11,241 bases of DNA, taken from NCBI GenBank assembly GCA_937889655.1, contig CALBZG010000140.1:1-11241 (forward strand), given 5' to 3'. The stretch comes from an uncultured Clostridia bacterium. Its GTDB lineage: Bacteria; Bacillota; Clostridia; Peptostreptococcales; Anaerovoracaceae. Numbering within the stretch: the first letter of the stretch is position 1; each line of letters begins with the position of its first letter. Below the pieces are notes generated by a model. That model made no database searches. It was given only the letters and a program-made list of their open reading frames with translations, and had not been told where the DNA came from. A program made the position numbers and the translations under genes. Positions 1 to 7,821 of the stretch are shown here, in pieces.

Positions 1-1611
1 ATCATTTTCGACGAAAACACTCCCGCCGAATTGATCGAAAAGGCAAAATCCCTAAGAAGCGAATATGTGGTAGGCATCAAGGGGATCGTCAGAGAAAGGC
101 AGGCTAAAAATCCAGAGCTTCCAACAGGAGACATCGAGGTTTTTGCATCGGAACTGACCCTCTACTCCGAAGCGGAAACGCCGCCGATCTACATCAAGGA
201 CGACGATAATGTAGATGAAAATCTGAGACTGAAATATAGATATCTGGATTTGAGAAAGCTTAAGATGCAAAAAAATCTAGCTTTCCGTTCTCAGCTGGCG
301 AAGGTGGCCAGGGATTATTATGCAGAATGCGGATTCACTGAAGTTGAAACGCCGATCCTTATCAAACCCACACCTGAAGGCGCCAGGGACTATCTGGTCC
401 CTTCAAGGGTCAATCCCGGAAGATTTTTTGCCCTGCCCCAGTCTCCACAGCTGTTCAAGCAGCTATTGATGGTTGGCGGGACTGACAGATACATCCAAAT
501 CGCGAAATGCTTTCGTGACGAGGACCTGAGAGCGGACAGGCAGCCGGAATTCACGCAGATCGATCTGGAAATGTCTTTCGTAGACGTCGATGATGTCATT
601 GAAATCCAGGAAGGCTTCCTGAAAAGAGTTATGGATGAAGTCATGGGTATAAAGATCGAAACTCCGTTCCCGAGGATCCCATATGTCGAGGCCATGGAGC
701 GTTTCGGCTCTGACAAACCCGATACTCGCTTTGGATTTGAACTGAAGAAACTCAATGACGTGGTCAAGGACTCGGGATTCGTCGTATTCGACCGCGCGAT
801 CGCCACCGGAGGAGACGTGCGGGGTATTTGCGTGGATGGCGGAGCAGCAGCCTTCTCAAGAAAAGATATTGACAAAATGACAGATTCCATCAAGCATTTC
901 AGAGCCAGCGGGATGGTCTGGATCAAATATGAAGAGGGGAGCATCAGCTCATCGGTGGCCAAATTCTTCAACGAGGAGCAATTGAAGAAGATTCTTGATG
1001 TTTTTAATGCAAAACCCGGCGACTTGGTGCTCGTCGTAGCGGATAAAACCAAGGTCGTATTCGACGCCCTTGGATTCTTAAGAAGAGATCTGGCTGGAAA
1101 ACTCGGACTCTTGAAAGACGATCAGTTTGATTTTATTTGGGTGGTGGATTTCCCTCTCTATGAAAAAGATGAAGAGACCGGGAGCATGACAGCTATGCAC
1201 CATCCATTCACCTCCCCGAGACCTGAAGATGTGCCTTACCTTGATGCCGACCCGATGAAAGTCAAGGCAAAGGCGTATGATATCGTACTGAACGGCGTTG
1301 AGCTCGGTGGAGGATCTATCAGGATCCACGACAGGGCACTTCAGAAAAAAATGTTCGATGTCCTTGGCATTTCCGATGATGAGGCAAATGAAAAGTTCGG
1401 ATACCTGTTGGAAGCGTTCCGGTATGGCACCCCGCCCCATGGAGGTCTTGCCTATGGGCTGGACAGGCTTGCCATGCTTCTGGCCGGAGAGAACAGCATC
1501 AGAGAGATGATCGCCTTCCCGAAGAACCAGGCAGCTCAGTGTCTTGTTTCCGAAGCTCCGGGACTGGCCAATGAAGCGCAGCTGGAGGAACTTTCCATAC
1601 GCTTAAGATAG
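1..1611 (+). CDS. aspS: Aspartyl-tRNA synthetase, bacterial type, 5' end cut by window edge
   Basis: Charges tRNA-Asp with aspartate in the cytoplasm (class II synthetase). The reading frame is open from base 1, so the true start lies outside the window. About 536 codons are present of the usual 590 or so, and the missing part is most of the N-terminal anticodon-binding OB fold. Numbering residues from base 1: motif 1 lies around 95–119, including ETPILIKPTPEGARDYLVPS just after it; motif 2 (FRDEDLRADRQPEFTQ) around 171–186; the bacterial GAD insertion about 250–375; and motif 3 (GLAYGLDRLAMLLAGE) from about 484. The GAD domain excludes the shorter archaeal-type enzyme. Whether it is discriminating or also charges tRNA-Asn cannot be judged, because key N-terminal residues are missing. 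A TTG at base 31 is not the real start, since homology continues upstream. The gene is followed after 10 bases by nadD–yqeK with no terminator, so they are probably co-transcribed. Confidence 0.97.
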   Translation: MIFDENTPAELIEKAKSLRSEYVVGIKGIVRERQAKNPELPTGDIEVFASELTLYSEAETPPIYIKDDDNVDENLRLKYRYLDLRKLKMQKNLAFRSQLAKVARDYYAECGFTEVETPILIKPTPEGARDYLVPSRVNPGRFFALPQSPQLFKQLLMVGGTDRYIQIAKCFRDEDLRADRQPEFTQIDLEMSFVDVDDVIEIQEGFLKRVMDEVMGIKIETPFPRIPYVEAMERFGSDKPDTRFGFELKKLNDVVKDSGFVVFDRAIATGGDVRGICVDGGAAAFSRKDIDKMTDSIKHFRASGMVWIKYEEGSISSSVAKFFNEEQLKKILDVFNAKPGDLVLVVADKTKVVFDALGFLRRDLAGKLGLLKDDQFDFIWVVDFPLYEKDEETGSMTAMHHPFTSPRPEDVPYLDADPMKVKAKAYDIVLNGVELGGGSIRIHDRALQKKMFDVLGISDDEANEKFGYLLEAFRYGTPPHGGLAYGLDRLAMLLAGENSIREMIAFPKNQAAQCLVSEAPGLANEAQLEELSIRLR

Positions 1612-1621
1612 GATTTGATTG

Positions 1622-2791
1622 ATGAGAATAGGGATATTTGGGGGCACTTTCGATCCGGTGCATTTGGGGCACATCAACCTCGCGGCACAGGCGATCCGGG
1701 AAGCCCGTCTGGACAAATTGATATTTGTTCCTGCAAAGGTTCAGCCCTTTAAGCAGGACCAGGACATAACACCCGAAAAAGAACGGCTTGAAATGCTGAA
1801 ACTGGCCATTGAAGGGATGCCCAAGGCTGAAATCAGCACCATAGAGCTGGAAAGGGAAGATATTTCATATACCGTTACTACCTTGAGACAGTTCAAGAAA
1901 GAGATGCCCGGGGCTGATCTGTTTTTTCTGATCGGAGCCGATGCTTTTCTTAAAATATTCAAGTGGAATGGCGCGGCGGAGATACTTAGCGAACACAGCT
2001 TCTTGGTGGGCACCAGGCCTGGGTATAAAGAGGCCAACCTTCAAGAAGTGATCGGAAAGGCCCGAATTCTCCACAATACAAAAATAACAAGACTCAATAA
2101 TGAAGAATTTGATATCAACTCCACAGAAATCAGACGCAGGGCGGAGGTGGGAGAAAGCATCGACCATTTAGTGCCGGCACCGGTAGTGGAGTATATCAAA
2201 AGCCATGGCTTGTATAAGAACGAAAGGATCCTCGATTACATCAGTGTGAACTTTTCTGAAAAGAGAAAGATCCACACATTTGCAGTGGCAAAGGAAGCCA
2301 TGAAACTCGCGGAACGTTATGGGGCAGATGTCAATAAGGCGAAGACTGCGGCTTTGTTTCACGATATGTACAGAGGAGCTTCGGAAAGCTCGCTGAATCT
2401 ATACGTCAAGCATTTCGGCCTGGATAAGCATTACATGAATAACGCCAATCTTGCCCATGCAAAAATAGCCGCCATCATCATGGAAAGAGATTTCGGGATC
2501 CATGATGAGGACTTGATCAATGCCGTCAAATACCATACCACCGGCAGATGTGGCATGTCAAAACTGGAGAAGATCATTTTTCTGGCGGATGCTGTGGAAC
2601 CGAACCGCGAATACGAAGGCGTTGATGAACTCAGAAAAAGAGCGTATCAGGACTTGGATCAAGCAGTCCTTTTTTCACTGGAAAGCACTATCGCTTTTGT
2701 TGAACAAAAGGGTGTTTATATGGATAAGGATACATTGGAAGCAAGAGATTATATAAAAGAAGGATTAAAGGAGAAATTAGATGAACAATAA
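1622..2791 (+). CDS. nadD: Fused nicotinate-nucleotide adenylyltransferase (NadD) and HD-domain Ap4A hydrolase (YqeK)
   Basis: A 389-residue two-domain protein. Residues 1–199 are NadD, which joins nicotinate mononucleotide and ATP to give deamido-NAD. The nucleotidyltransferase motif GGTFDPVHLGH is at 7–17, and the C-terminal INSTEIR motif is at 166–172. Residues about 200–389 are YqeK, a metal-dependent HD hydrolase known to split Ap4A symmetrically into two ADP. Its likely ligands are H218, H247-D248, H279, H305 and D323. Bacillus makes these as two adjacent proteins; here they are one frame with almost no linker (HGLYKNERILDYIS). I chose the ATG at 1622 over the TTG at 1619 because it gives the canonical MRIGIFGGTFDP start, with a weak TAGGA 8 bases upstream that overlaps the aspS stop. 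The 3' end overlaps rsfS by 11 bases. Both domains look intact; activity of each is inferred from motifs. Confidence 0.95.
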   Translation: MRIGIFGGTFDPVHLGHINLAAQAIREARLDKLIFVPAKVQPFKQDQDITPEKERLEMLKLAIEGMPKAEISTIELEREDISYTVTTLRQFKKEMPGADLFFLIGADAFLKIFKWNGAAEILSEHSFLVGTRPGYKEANLQEVIGKARILHNTKITRLNNEEFDINSTEIRRRAEVGESIDHLVPAPVVEYIKSHGLYKNERILDYISVNFSEKRKIHTFAVAKEAMKLAERYGADVNKAKTAALFHDMYRGASESSLNLYVKHFGLDKHYMNNANLAHAKIAAIIMERDFGIHDEDLINAVKYHTTGRCGMSKLEKIIFLADAVEPNREYEGVDELRKRAYQDLDQAVLFSLESTIAFVEQKGVYMDKDTLEARDYIKEGLKEKLDEQ

Positions 2792-3128
2792 GGAAATTGC
2801 GCTGATGGCAGCAAAAATACTGGACGCGAAGAAAGCGAAGGATATAGTCATAATCGATATCAGCAAAAAAGCTTCTTTTGCGGATTTCTTTATTCTGGCA
2901 TCCGGTGCCAACGAGAGACAGGTGGGCACATTAAGCGAGGAGATCGAGGATAAGTTCGCCCAGGAAGGGATCGTTGCGAAAAGCATCGAAGGGAAAAAAA
3001 CCTCGGGATGGATCCTTATGGATTATGGAGATGTGATCGTCAACATTTTAAGCACGGAAATGCGCGACCGCTATAATATCGAAAAAGTATGGGGAGATTG
3101 CGAGTTTATTACTCTGGAGGAGAATTAA
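2781..3128 (+). CDS. rsfS: Ribosomal silencing factor RsfS (YbeB/YqeL, DUF143 family)
   Basis: A 115-residue cytoplasmic protein. In characterised members it binds ribosomal protein uL14 on the large subunit and blocks subunit joining, lowering translation in starvation or stationary phase. The family pattern is clear: SFADFFILASGANERQV at about 33–49, then EGKKTSGWILMDYGDVIVNI at about 71–90, and a W near the end (KVWGDCEF). The common 'VHVF'-like stretch reads VNIL here, a small deviation. The ATG at 2781 has an excellent AAAGGAG at 2767–2773 with a 7-base spacer. Start and ribosome binding site lie inside the end of nadD–yqeK, which points to translational coupling. The order NadD, YqeK, RsfS matches the Bacillus yqe cluster. 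leuS follows after 1 base. Confidence 0.96.
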   Translation: MNNKEIALMAAKILDAKKAKDIVIIDISKKASFADFFILASGANERQVGTLSEEIEDKFAQEGIVAKSIEGKKTSGWILMDYGDVIVNILSTEMRDRYNIEKVWGDCEFITLEEN

Positions 3129-3129
3129 A

Positions 3130-5601
3130 ATGGAAGACAGATACAACTTTAGCGAAATAGAAAAAAAGTGGCAGAGCTATTGGGAAGCGAGCAAAATGTT
3201 CAAGGTGACCGAGGATCCTGCCAAAGAAAAATATTATGTTCTTGAAATGTTCCCATATCCTTCGGGGAAGCTTCATATGGGGCATGTTCGAAATTACTCC
3301 ATCGGTGATGTGATCAGTCGATTCAAAACCATGGAAGGGTATAATGTACTTCATCCAATGGGATATGACAGCTTTGGACTGCCGGCGGAGAACGCGGCCA
3401 TCAAGCACGGGATCCCGCCTGCCGACTGGACTTGGAGCAATATAAAGGAAATGACCGAACAGCTCAAAGAGATGGGGCTTTCCTATGACTGGGATAGATG
3501 CATCGCAACCTGCCATCCGGAGTATTACAAGTGGATGCAATGGATATTTATCCAGCTGTTCAACAAAGGACTCGCTTATAAAAAGGAAAATCCGGTCAAC
3601 TGGTGCCCGAGCTGCCAGACGGTGCTCGCCAACGAGCAGGTGGTAGAAGGCAATTGCGAACGTTGCGGCACTACCGTGGGGAAAAAAGAACTGTCTCAGT
3701 GGTATTTCAAAATCACTGATTATGCGGACCGGCTGTTGGATAATCTTGAAATACTCGAAGGCTGGCCGAATAAAGTCAAGATCATGCAGAAAAACTGGAT
3801 CGGCAAATCAACAGGAGCTGAGGTGGATTTCGATATCGTCGACTCCGAAGAAAAACTGAAGATTTTCACCACCCGTCCTGACACTTTGTATGGTGTGACC
3901 TACATGGTGCTTTCACCGGAGCATCCTTTTGTCAAGATGCTTACAGAAGGCACGGAATATGAGAAGGATACCCTGGATTATGTCGAGAGATGCCAGCACA
4001 TGTCCGATATTGAAAGAACATCTACCACAAACGCCAAAACAGGGGTGTTTATCGGACGGTATTGCGTCAATCCTTTGAACGGGAAAAAGGTTCCGATTTT
4101 CATATCAGACTACGTGCTCATGGATTACGGTACCGGCGCGATCATGGCTGTTCCTGCCCATGACGAACGCGACTTTGAATTTGCCAAAACATTCAATTTG
4201 GAGATCATTCCTGTCCTGGATACCGATGATCCTTCCATCAATGTCAACAATTTGGAAAAAGCTTTTATCAGCGACGGCAAGATGATCAATTCGGATCAGT
4301 TTACAGGCCTTCCAAACAGAGAAGCCATGGAAAAAATCGTGGACTATATCGAAGAACAGGGCATTGGCAAAAGATCGATCAATTACCGCTTGCGCGACTG
4401 GCTGATCTCCAGACAGCGCTATTGGGGCGCGCCGATCCCGATGATCTATTGTGAAAAATGCGGCTGGGTGCCGGAAAAAATCGAAAATCTGCCGGTATTG
4501 CTGCCGACGGACGTTGAGTTTACAGGAAAGGGCGAGTCTCCTCTTACTACTTCAAAAATATTCGCAGAATGTCATTGTCCAAATTGCGGATCCGAGGCCA
4601 AAAGAGAAATGGATACCATGGACACCTTTTTGGACAGCTCATGGTATTTCTTAAGATATTGCGATCCTAGAAATACCGAAGAAGCCTTCAACTTTGAAAA
4701 ACAGAAGTATTGGATGGATGTGGATCAATATATCGGAGGGGTCGAGCATGCGATCCTCCATTTGATGTATTCCCGATTTTTCCAGATGGCCCTTTATGAT
4801 ATGGGCCTTGTTTCCCATGAAGAGCCTTTTAGAAACCTGCTGACTCAGGGGATGGTCATAAAAGACGGCAAAAAAATGAGCAAATCCATCGGAAACGTGG
4901 TTTCGCCGGAAGAGATAATCAATAAATACGGCGCGGATACGGCCAGACTATTCATCTTGTTCGCTGCCCCTCCTGAAAGGGAACTGGACTGGTCTGATGC
5001 GGGTGTTGAGGGCAGCTTCAGATTTCTGAATCGAGTGTACAGGATCGTATATGAAATGGCGGACATGGTAAAGAGGGCGCCGGCGGACTATGCACTGAAT
5101 AATGACAATGACAAGGATCTGGCCTACAGACTCCACAATGCCATCAAGCGCTGCACCGACGATATCGGAGGACGTTTCAACTTCAATACAGCCATATCAT
5201 CCATCATGGAACTGGTCAATGAACTTTATAAATATAAGGAAAGAGCAGAAATAAACGAAGGCCTTACAGCAAGCGCCATCAAGACGCTTATCCTGATACT
5301 GGCTCCGTTTACGCCTCACATTTGCGAAGAAATGTGGCAGCATCTTGGCAATCCGGAATCATTGTACCATGAGCAGTGGCCTAAATACGATGAATCCGCT
5401 CTGGTCAGGGATGTCGTTGAAGTTGTTGTCCAGATCAATGGGAAAGTCAAGGACAGGCTCAGCGTAGCCAGCGGCATGGGCAAAGAGGAGTTCGAGAAAT
5501 ATTGCCTGCAGTCTGAAAAAATTAACGCTTTGGTTGCGGATAAACAGATCGTCAAGGTGATCACAGTGCCGGACAAACTTTTGAATATCGTTATCAAATA
5601 A
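3130..5601 (+). CDS. leuS: Leucyl-tRNA synthetase
   Basis: Charges tRNA-Leu with leucine (class I synthetase) and proofreads mischarged tRNA. It is 823 residues, complete and normal for bacteria. The ATP signatures are HMGH at 49–52 and KMSKS at 582–586. The CP1 editing domain shows TTRPDTLYG at about 249–257 and MAVPAHDERD at about 339–348. Two cysteine clusters fit zinc binding: C159, C162, C176 and C179, then C441, C444, C483 and C486. The segment just before KMSKS is short (QGMVIKDGKKMSKS), so the leucine-specific insertion of the E. coli enzyme is absent, as in B. subtilis. A GGAGGAG at 3116–3122 inside the end of rsfS drives the ATG at 3130, one base after the rsfS stop. No T-box leader is possible in so tight a junction, so any control must act on the operon upstream. 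I see no terminator hairpin after the stop. Confidence 0.98.
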   Translation: MEDRYNFSEIEKKWQSYWEASKMFKVTEDPAKEKYYVLEMFPYPSGKLHMGHVRNYSIGDVISRFKTMEGYNVLHPMGYDSFGLPAENAAIKHGIPPADWTWSNIKEMTEQLKEMGLSYDWDRCIATCHPEYYKWMQWIFIQLFNKGLAYKKENPVNWCPSCQTVLANEQVVEGNCERCGTTVGKKELSQWYFKITDYADRLLDNLEILEGWPNKVKIMQKNWIGKSTGAEVDFDIVDSEEKLKIFTTRPDTLYGVTYMVLSPEHPFVKMLTEGTEYEKDTLDYVERCQHMSDIERTSTTNAKTGVFIGRYCVNPLNGKKVPIFISDYVLMDYGTGAIMAVPAHDERDFEFAKTFNLEIIPVLDTDDPSINVNNLEKAFISDGKMINSDQFTGLPNREAMEKIVDYIEEQGIGKRSINYRLRDWLISRQRYWGAPIPMIYCEKCGWVPEKIENLPVLLPTDVEFTGKGESPLTTSKIFAECHCPNCGSEAKREMDTMDTFLDSSWYFLRYCDPRNTEEAFNFEKQKYWMDVDQYIGGVEHAILHLMYSRFFQMALYDMGLVSHEEPFRNLLTQGMVIKDGKKMSKSIGNVVSPEEIINKYGADTARLFILFAAPPERELDWSDAGVEGSFRFLNRVYRIVYEMADMVKRAPADYALNNDNDKDLAYRLHNAIKRCTDDIGGRFNFNTAISSIMELVNELYKYKERAEINEGLTASAIKTLILILAPFTPHICEEMWQHLGNPESLYHEQWPKYDESALVRDVVEVVVQINGKVKDRLSVASGMGKEEFEKYCLQSEKINALVADKQIVKVITVPDKLLNIVIK

Positions 5602-5748
5602 ATGTCTAATATAAAACCGATATCCAACAATCAAAAATAAATAACTAGCAATTAACAACAACAAATTACTAACAACAAATAATCAATAGCAAATAACTAA
5701 TGACGAACAATAAACAATAAACAATAAAAAACTAATAACGAGAAATAC
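5602..5748. other. A-rich, G-poor low-complexity spacer before RNase J
   Basis: This spacer separates leuS from the RNase J gene. In 5641–5740 I count about 60 A, 18 T, 17 C and only 5 G. It is made of drifting short words such as AACAACAAAT (5657–5666 and 5671–5680), ATAACTA (5641–5647 and 5693–5699) and ACAATAA. TAA and TAG stops are frequent and no protein is plausible. I see no hairpin terminator and no convincing TTGACA/TATAAT pair, so whether transcription of the next gene starts here or runs through from leuS is open. As RNA it would be almost free of secondary structure. Confidence 0.8.
5695..5741. repeat. Three tandem 7-base repeats flanked by a 12-base direct repeat
   Basis: ACAATAA occurs three times in perfect tandem at 5707–5713, 5714–5720 and 5721–5727. 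It is bracketed by AACTAATGACGA (5695–5706) and AACTAATAACGA (5730–5741), which differ at one base and lie 35 bases apart. The arrangement suggests local slippage or duplication within the A-rich spacer. No inverted symmetry is present, so a protein operator of the usual dyad type is not suggested. Confidence 0.75.
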
Positions 5749-5754
5749 AAGGAG
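5749..5754 (+). promoter_or_regulatory. Ribosome binding site for RNase J with an unusually long spacer
   Basis: AAGGAG at 5749–5754 is the only good Shine-Dalgarno sequence before the RNase J gene, but 16 bases separate it from the ATG at 5771, against 5–9 for its neighbours. An in-frame TAA sits directly before that ATG (5768–5770), so no earlier in-frame start can use it. The next in-frame ATG is codon 28 and would cut into the conserved N-terminal domain. Confidence 0.6.
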
Positions 5755-5770
5755 AATCAATAAGATATAA

Positions 5771-7450
5771 ATGAATAATAGAAAAAAAAGGAAAGGCGGC
5801 AATCCTCTCAAGGTCATCCCCGTGGGCGGCTTATCAGAAATAGGCAAGAACATGACCATTCTGGAGTATGAGGATGACATCATCATCATCGATTGCGGCA
5901 TGAGTTTTCCTGAGGATGAGCATTATGGGATCGATATCGTGATCCCGGATTTTACATACCTCGTGAACAACGCCCACAAGATACGCGGGCTGGTGATCAC
6001 CCACGGACACGAGGACCATATAGGCGGGATCCCGTACTTGTTGAAAGTGCTGGATGTTCCGATCTGGGGGACAAGACTGACTTTGGGGTTAGTGGAGAAC
6101 CGCCTCAAAGAACACAGCATCAAGGCAAAGCTGAATACCATCAAGCCCGGAGATGAAGTTAAACTTGGCTGCTTTAATGTTGAATTCATAAGAACCACAC
6201 ACTCTGTGGCAGATGCGGTTTGCATGGCAATCGAGACGCCGGTGGGTGTCGTGTTCCATACAGGAGACTTTAAAATAGACTATACACCAGTGGACGGCGA
6301 TCCCCTTGATTTACAAAGGCTGGCCCACATCGGCAAAAAGGGCGTAGCGTTGATGCTGGCGGATTCTACCAACGCAGGCCGCCCGGGGTTCACCAAATCA
6401 GAGAAGCTGGTAGGGGAAGCGCTGGAATCGATTTTCAGAAATTGCGATGACAGGATCATTGTTGCAACATTTTCCAGCAATGTACACCGGGTCCAGAAAA
6501 TCATCGATGCGGCTGCAAAATTCAATCGTCGAGTCGCCATATCAGGTCGAAGCATGGTAAATGTAGTGACTCTGGCCACAGAATTAAAATATCTCACCAT
6601 TCCTGCGGGAATCCTGGTGGATATCAACAAAATTAAAAACTATCGAGATAACGAGCTGGTCATAATCACCACCGGATCCCAGGGCGAGCCCATGAGCGCC
6701 CTTTCCAGAATGGCCAGCAACGAACATCGGGCTGTACAAATAAAAAAAGGGGATGTAGTTGTCCTCAGTTCGACACCGGTGCCCGGCAACGAGACCGCTG
6801 TTTCGAATGTAGTGAACCGGCTCTTTGAAAAAGGCGCCCAGGTCATCTATTCCGATGTAGCGGATATCCATGTTTCGGGACATGCCTGTATCGAGGAATT
6901 GAAGTTGATCCACTCGCTGATGAAACCTAAATATTTTATACCGGTCCATGGCGAATACAGACACTTGCATCAGCATGCGGAAATCGCTGAGAATATGGGT
7001 ATGAAAACTGACGACATATACATTCTGAACAACGGAGACTGCCTGCTTGTTTATAAGGACAGAGCTGAACTCATGCGTGAGGTTGTACATGCCGGAGCAG
7101 TGCTGGTGGATGGGCTGGGAGTCGGAGATGTAGGAAACATCGTGCTGAGAGATAGAAGGATGCTTTCTGAAGCAGGACTCATCATTGTGGTTGCAGCTTT
7201 CGATGGAGCCACAGGAGAGGTGCTCTCCGGCCCCGATATCGTATCAAGAGGCTTCGTTTATGTCAGAGAAAACGAAGACCTGATCAATGAAGCAAGACAG
7301 GTCGTATCCGATATTCTCAACCAAACCACAAGAGGCAATAAAAAAGACTGGAACTCACGTAAAAGCGCTGTACGAGACGGGCTGCGGAGTTTTATATATC
7401 AGAAAACAAAACGGAATCCGATAATACTGCCAATATTCCTGGAGGTGTAA
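5771..7450 (+). CDS. rnj: Ribonuclease J (metallo-beta-lactamase/beta-CASP RNase)
   Basis: A 559-residue cytoplasmic RNase of the RNase J family, which degrades and matures mRNA and rRNA with 5'-to-3' exonuclease and endonuclease activity. The metal site reads HGHEDH at 78–83, with H144 (TTHS) and D166 (TGDFKID) as further ligands. The beta-CASP part shows ATFSSNVHR, GSQGEPMSALSRMA, PVPGNE, SGHA and the final histidine in IPVHGEYRHL. A C-terminal domain typical of RNase J follows. Length is close to B. subtilis RNase J1 (555), and only one RNase J gene is in view, so I cannot say J1 or J2. The basic start (MNNRKKRKGGN) is common in clostridial members. Translation initiation is odd: the Shine-Dalgarno is 16 bases from the ATG. 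The next gene's GGAGGTG lies in the last codons of this one, so the two are probably made together. Confidence 0.97.
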   Translation: MNNRKKRKGGNPLKVIPVGGLSEIGKNMTILEYEDDIIIIDCGMSFPEDEHYGIDIVIPDFTYLVNNAHKIRGLVITHGHEDHIGGIPYLLKVLDVPIWGTRLTLGLVENRLKEHSIKAKLNTIKPGDEVKLGCFNVEFIRTTHSVADAVCMAIETPVGVVFHTGDFKIDYTPVDGDPLDLQRLAHIGKKGVALMLADSTNAGRPGFTKSEKLVGEALESIFRNCDDRIIVATFSSNVHRVQKIIDAAAKFNRRVAISGRSMVNVVTLATELKYLTIPAGILVDINKIKNYRDNELVIITTGSQGEPMSALSRMASNEHRAVQIKKGDVVVLSSTPVPGNETAVSNVVNRLFEKGAQVIYSDVADIHVSGHACIEELKLIHSLMKPKYFIPVHGEYRHLHQHAEIAENMGMKTDDIYILNNGDCLLVYKDRAELMREVVHAGAVLVDGLGVGDVGNIVLRDRRMLSEAGLIIVVAAFDGATGEVLSGPDIVSRGFVYVRENEDLINEARQVVSDILNQTTRGNKKDWNSRKSAVRDGLRSFIYQKTKRNPIILPIFLEV

Positions 7451-7452
7451 AA

Positions 7453-7806
7453 ATGAATGTTTATGACGAAGCTCACAATCTTGCAAAGGCCATCAAAGAA
7501 TCAGAAGAGTTCAAGCAGTATACCAAGGCTAAAAAAGCAATTGAAGCCAATCCGGAATTATCCAGGATGCTGACGGATTTCCAGAGTAAACAAATGGAGA
7601 TCCAGGCAAAACAGATCATGGGCGAAGAACTAGGCCCGGAGGTCATGGAATCCATACAGGGACTTTACGGCATCATGCTCAAAGATCCTCTGGCAGCGGA
7701 ATATTTGCAGCACGAAATGCGATTCTCCATGATGATGAACGATGTTTATCAGATACTGGGAGAAGCCATGGGAGTCGGCATGCCGGTCCCTGGCGGCGGC
7801 AACTAA
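7453..7806 (+). CDS. YlbF/YmcA-superfamily protein, short YheA-like form
   Basis: A 117-residue, mostly helical protein of the Com_YlbF family. The pattern is a DEAHNLAKAIKESEEF start, a helical middle with NPELSRMLTDFQ around 33–44, and PLAAEYLQHEMRFSMMMNDVYQ around 79–100, ending in a glycine-rich tail. In B. subtilis YlbF and YmcA join YaaT to direct RNase Y to some transcripts, and that complex carries iron–sulfur clusters on cysteines. This protein has no cysteine and matches YheA in length, so I would not call it ylbF. Its start overlaps the RNase J region closely: GGAGGTG at 7441–7447, RNase J stop at 7448–7450, ATG at 7453. That coupling suggests a job in RNA decay, but this is inference. 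A modest terminator hairpin follows. Confidence 0.88.
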   Translation: MNVYDEAHNLAKAIKESEEFKQYTKAKKAIEANPELSRMLTDFQSKQMEIQAKQIMGEELGPEVMESIQGLYGIMLKDPLAAEYLQHEMRFSMMMNDVYQILGEAMGVGMPVPGGGN

Positions 7807-7821
7807 ATTGTCCCGAGCTGT

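Noticed and set aside
31..33. TTG as the start of aspS
   Set aside because: The same frame is open to base 1 and the residues before it (IIFDENTPAE) continue the AspRS homology, so the gene is cut by the window edge and does not start here.
390..1052. Long open frame on the minus strand (220 codons) inside aspS
   Set aside because: It lies wholly antisense to a well-conserved synthetase, has a low-complexity serine-rich product and no recognisable domain. It is a by-product of aspS codon use.
3109..3135. T-box or other leader riboswitch before leuS
   Set aside because: rsfS ends one base before leuS, and the ribosome binding site lies inside rsfS. There is no room for a leader.
5581..5615. 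Possible promoter for RNase J: TTGAAT with TATAAA
   Set aside because: The spacing is 23 bases, and other nearby -35 candidates are too close. In so A-rich a region TATAAA is expected by chance.
5641..5741. CRISPR-like or iteron-like array in the A-rich spacer
   Set aside because: Repeats are 7 bases in direct tandem or degenerate words, without the 25–35 base repeats and unique spacers of CRISPR, and no replication genes are nearby.
6584..7090. 168-codon minus-strand frame inside the RNase J gene
   Set aside because: Antisense shadow of the conserved beta-CASP region; no domain and no promoter or ribosome binding site seen.
7453..7806. Naming the 117-residue gene ylbF or ymcA
   Set aside because: It lacks the cysteines of the B. 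subtilis Y-complex proteins and has the length of YheA, so only the superfamily is supported.
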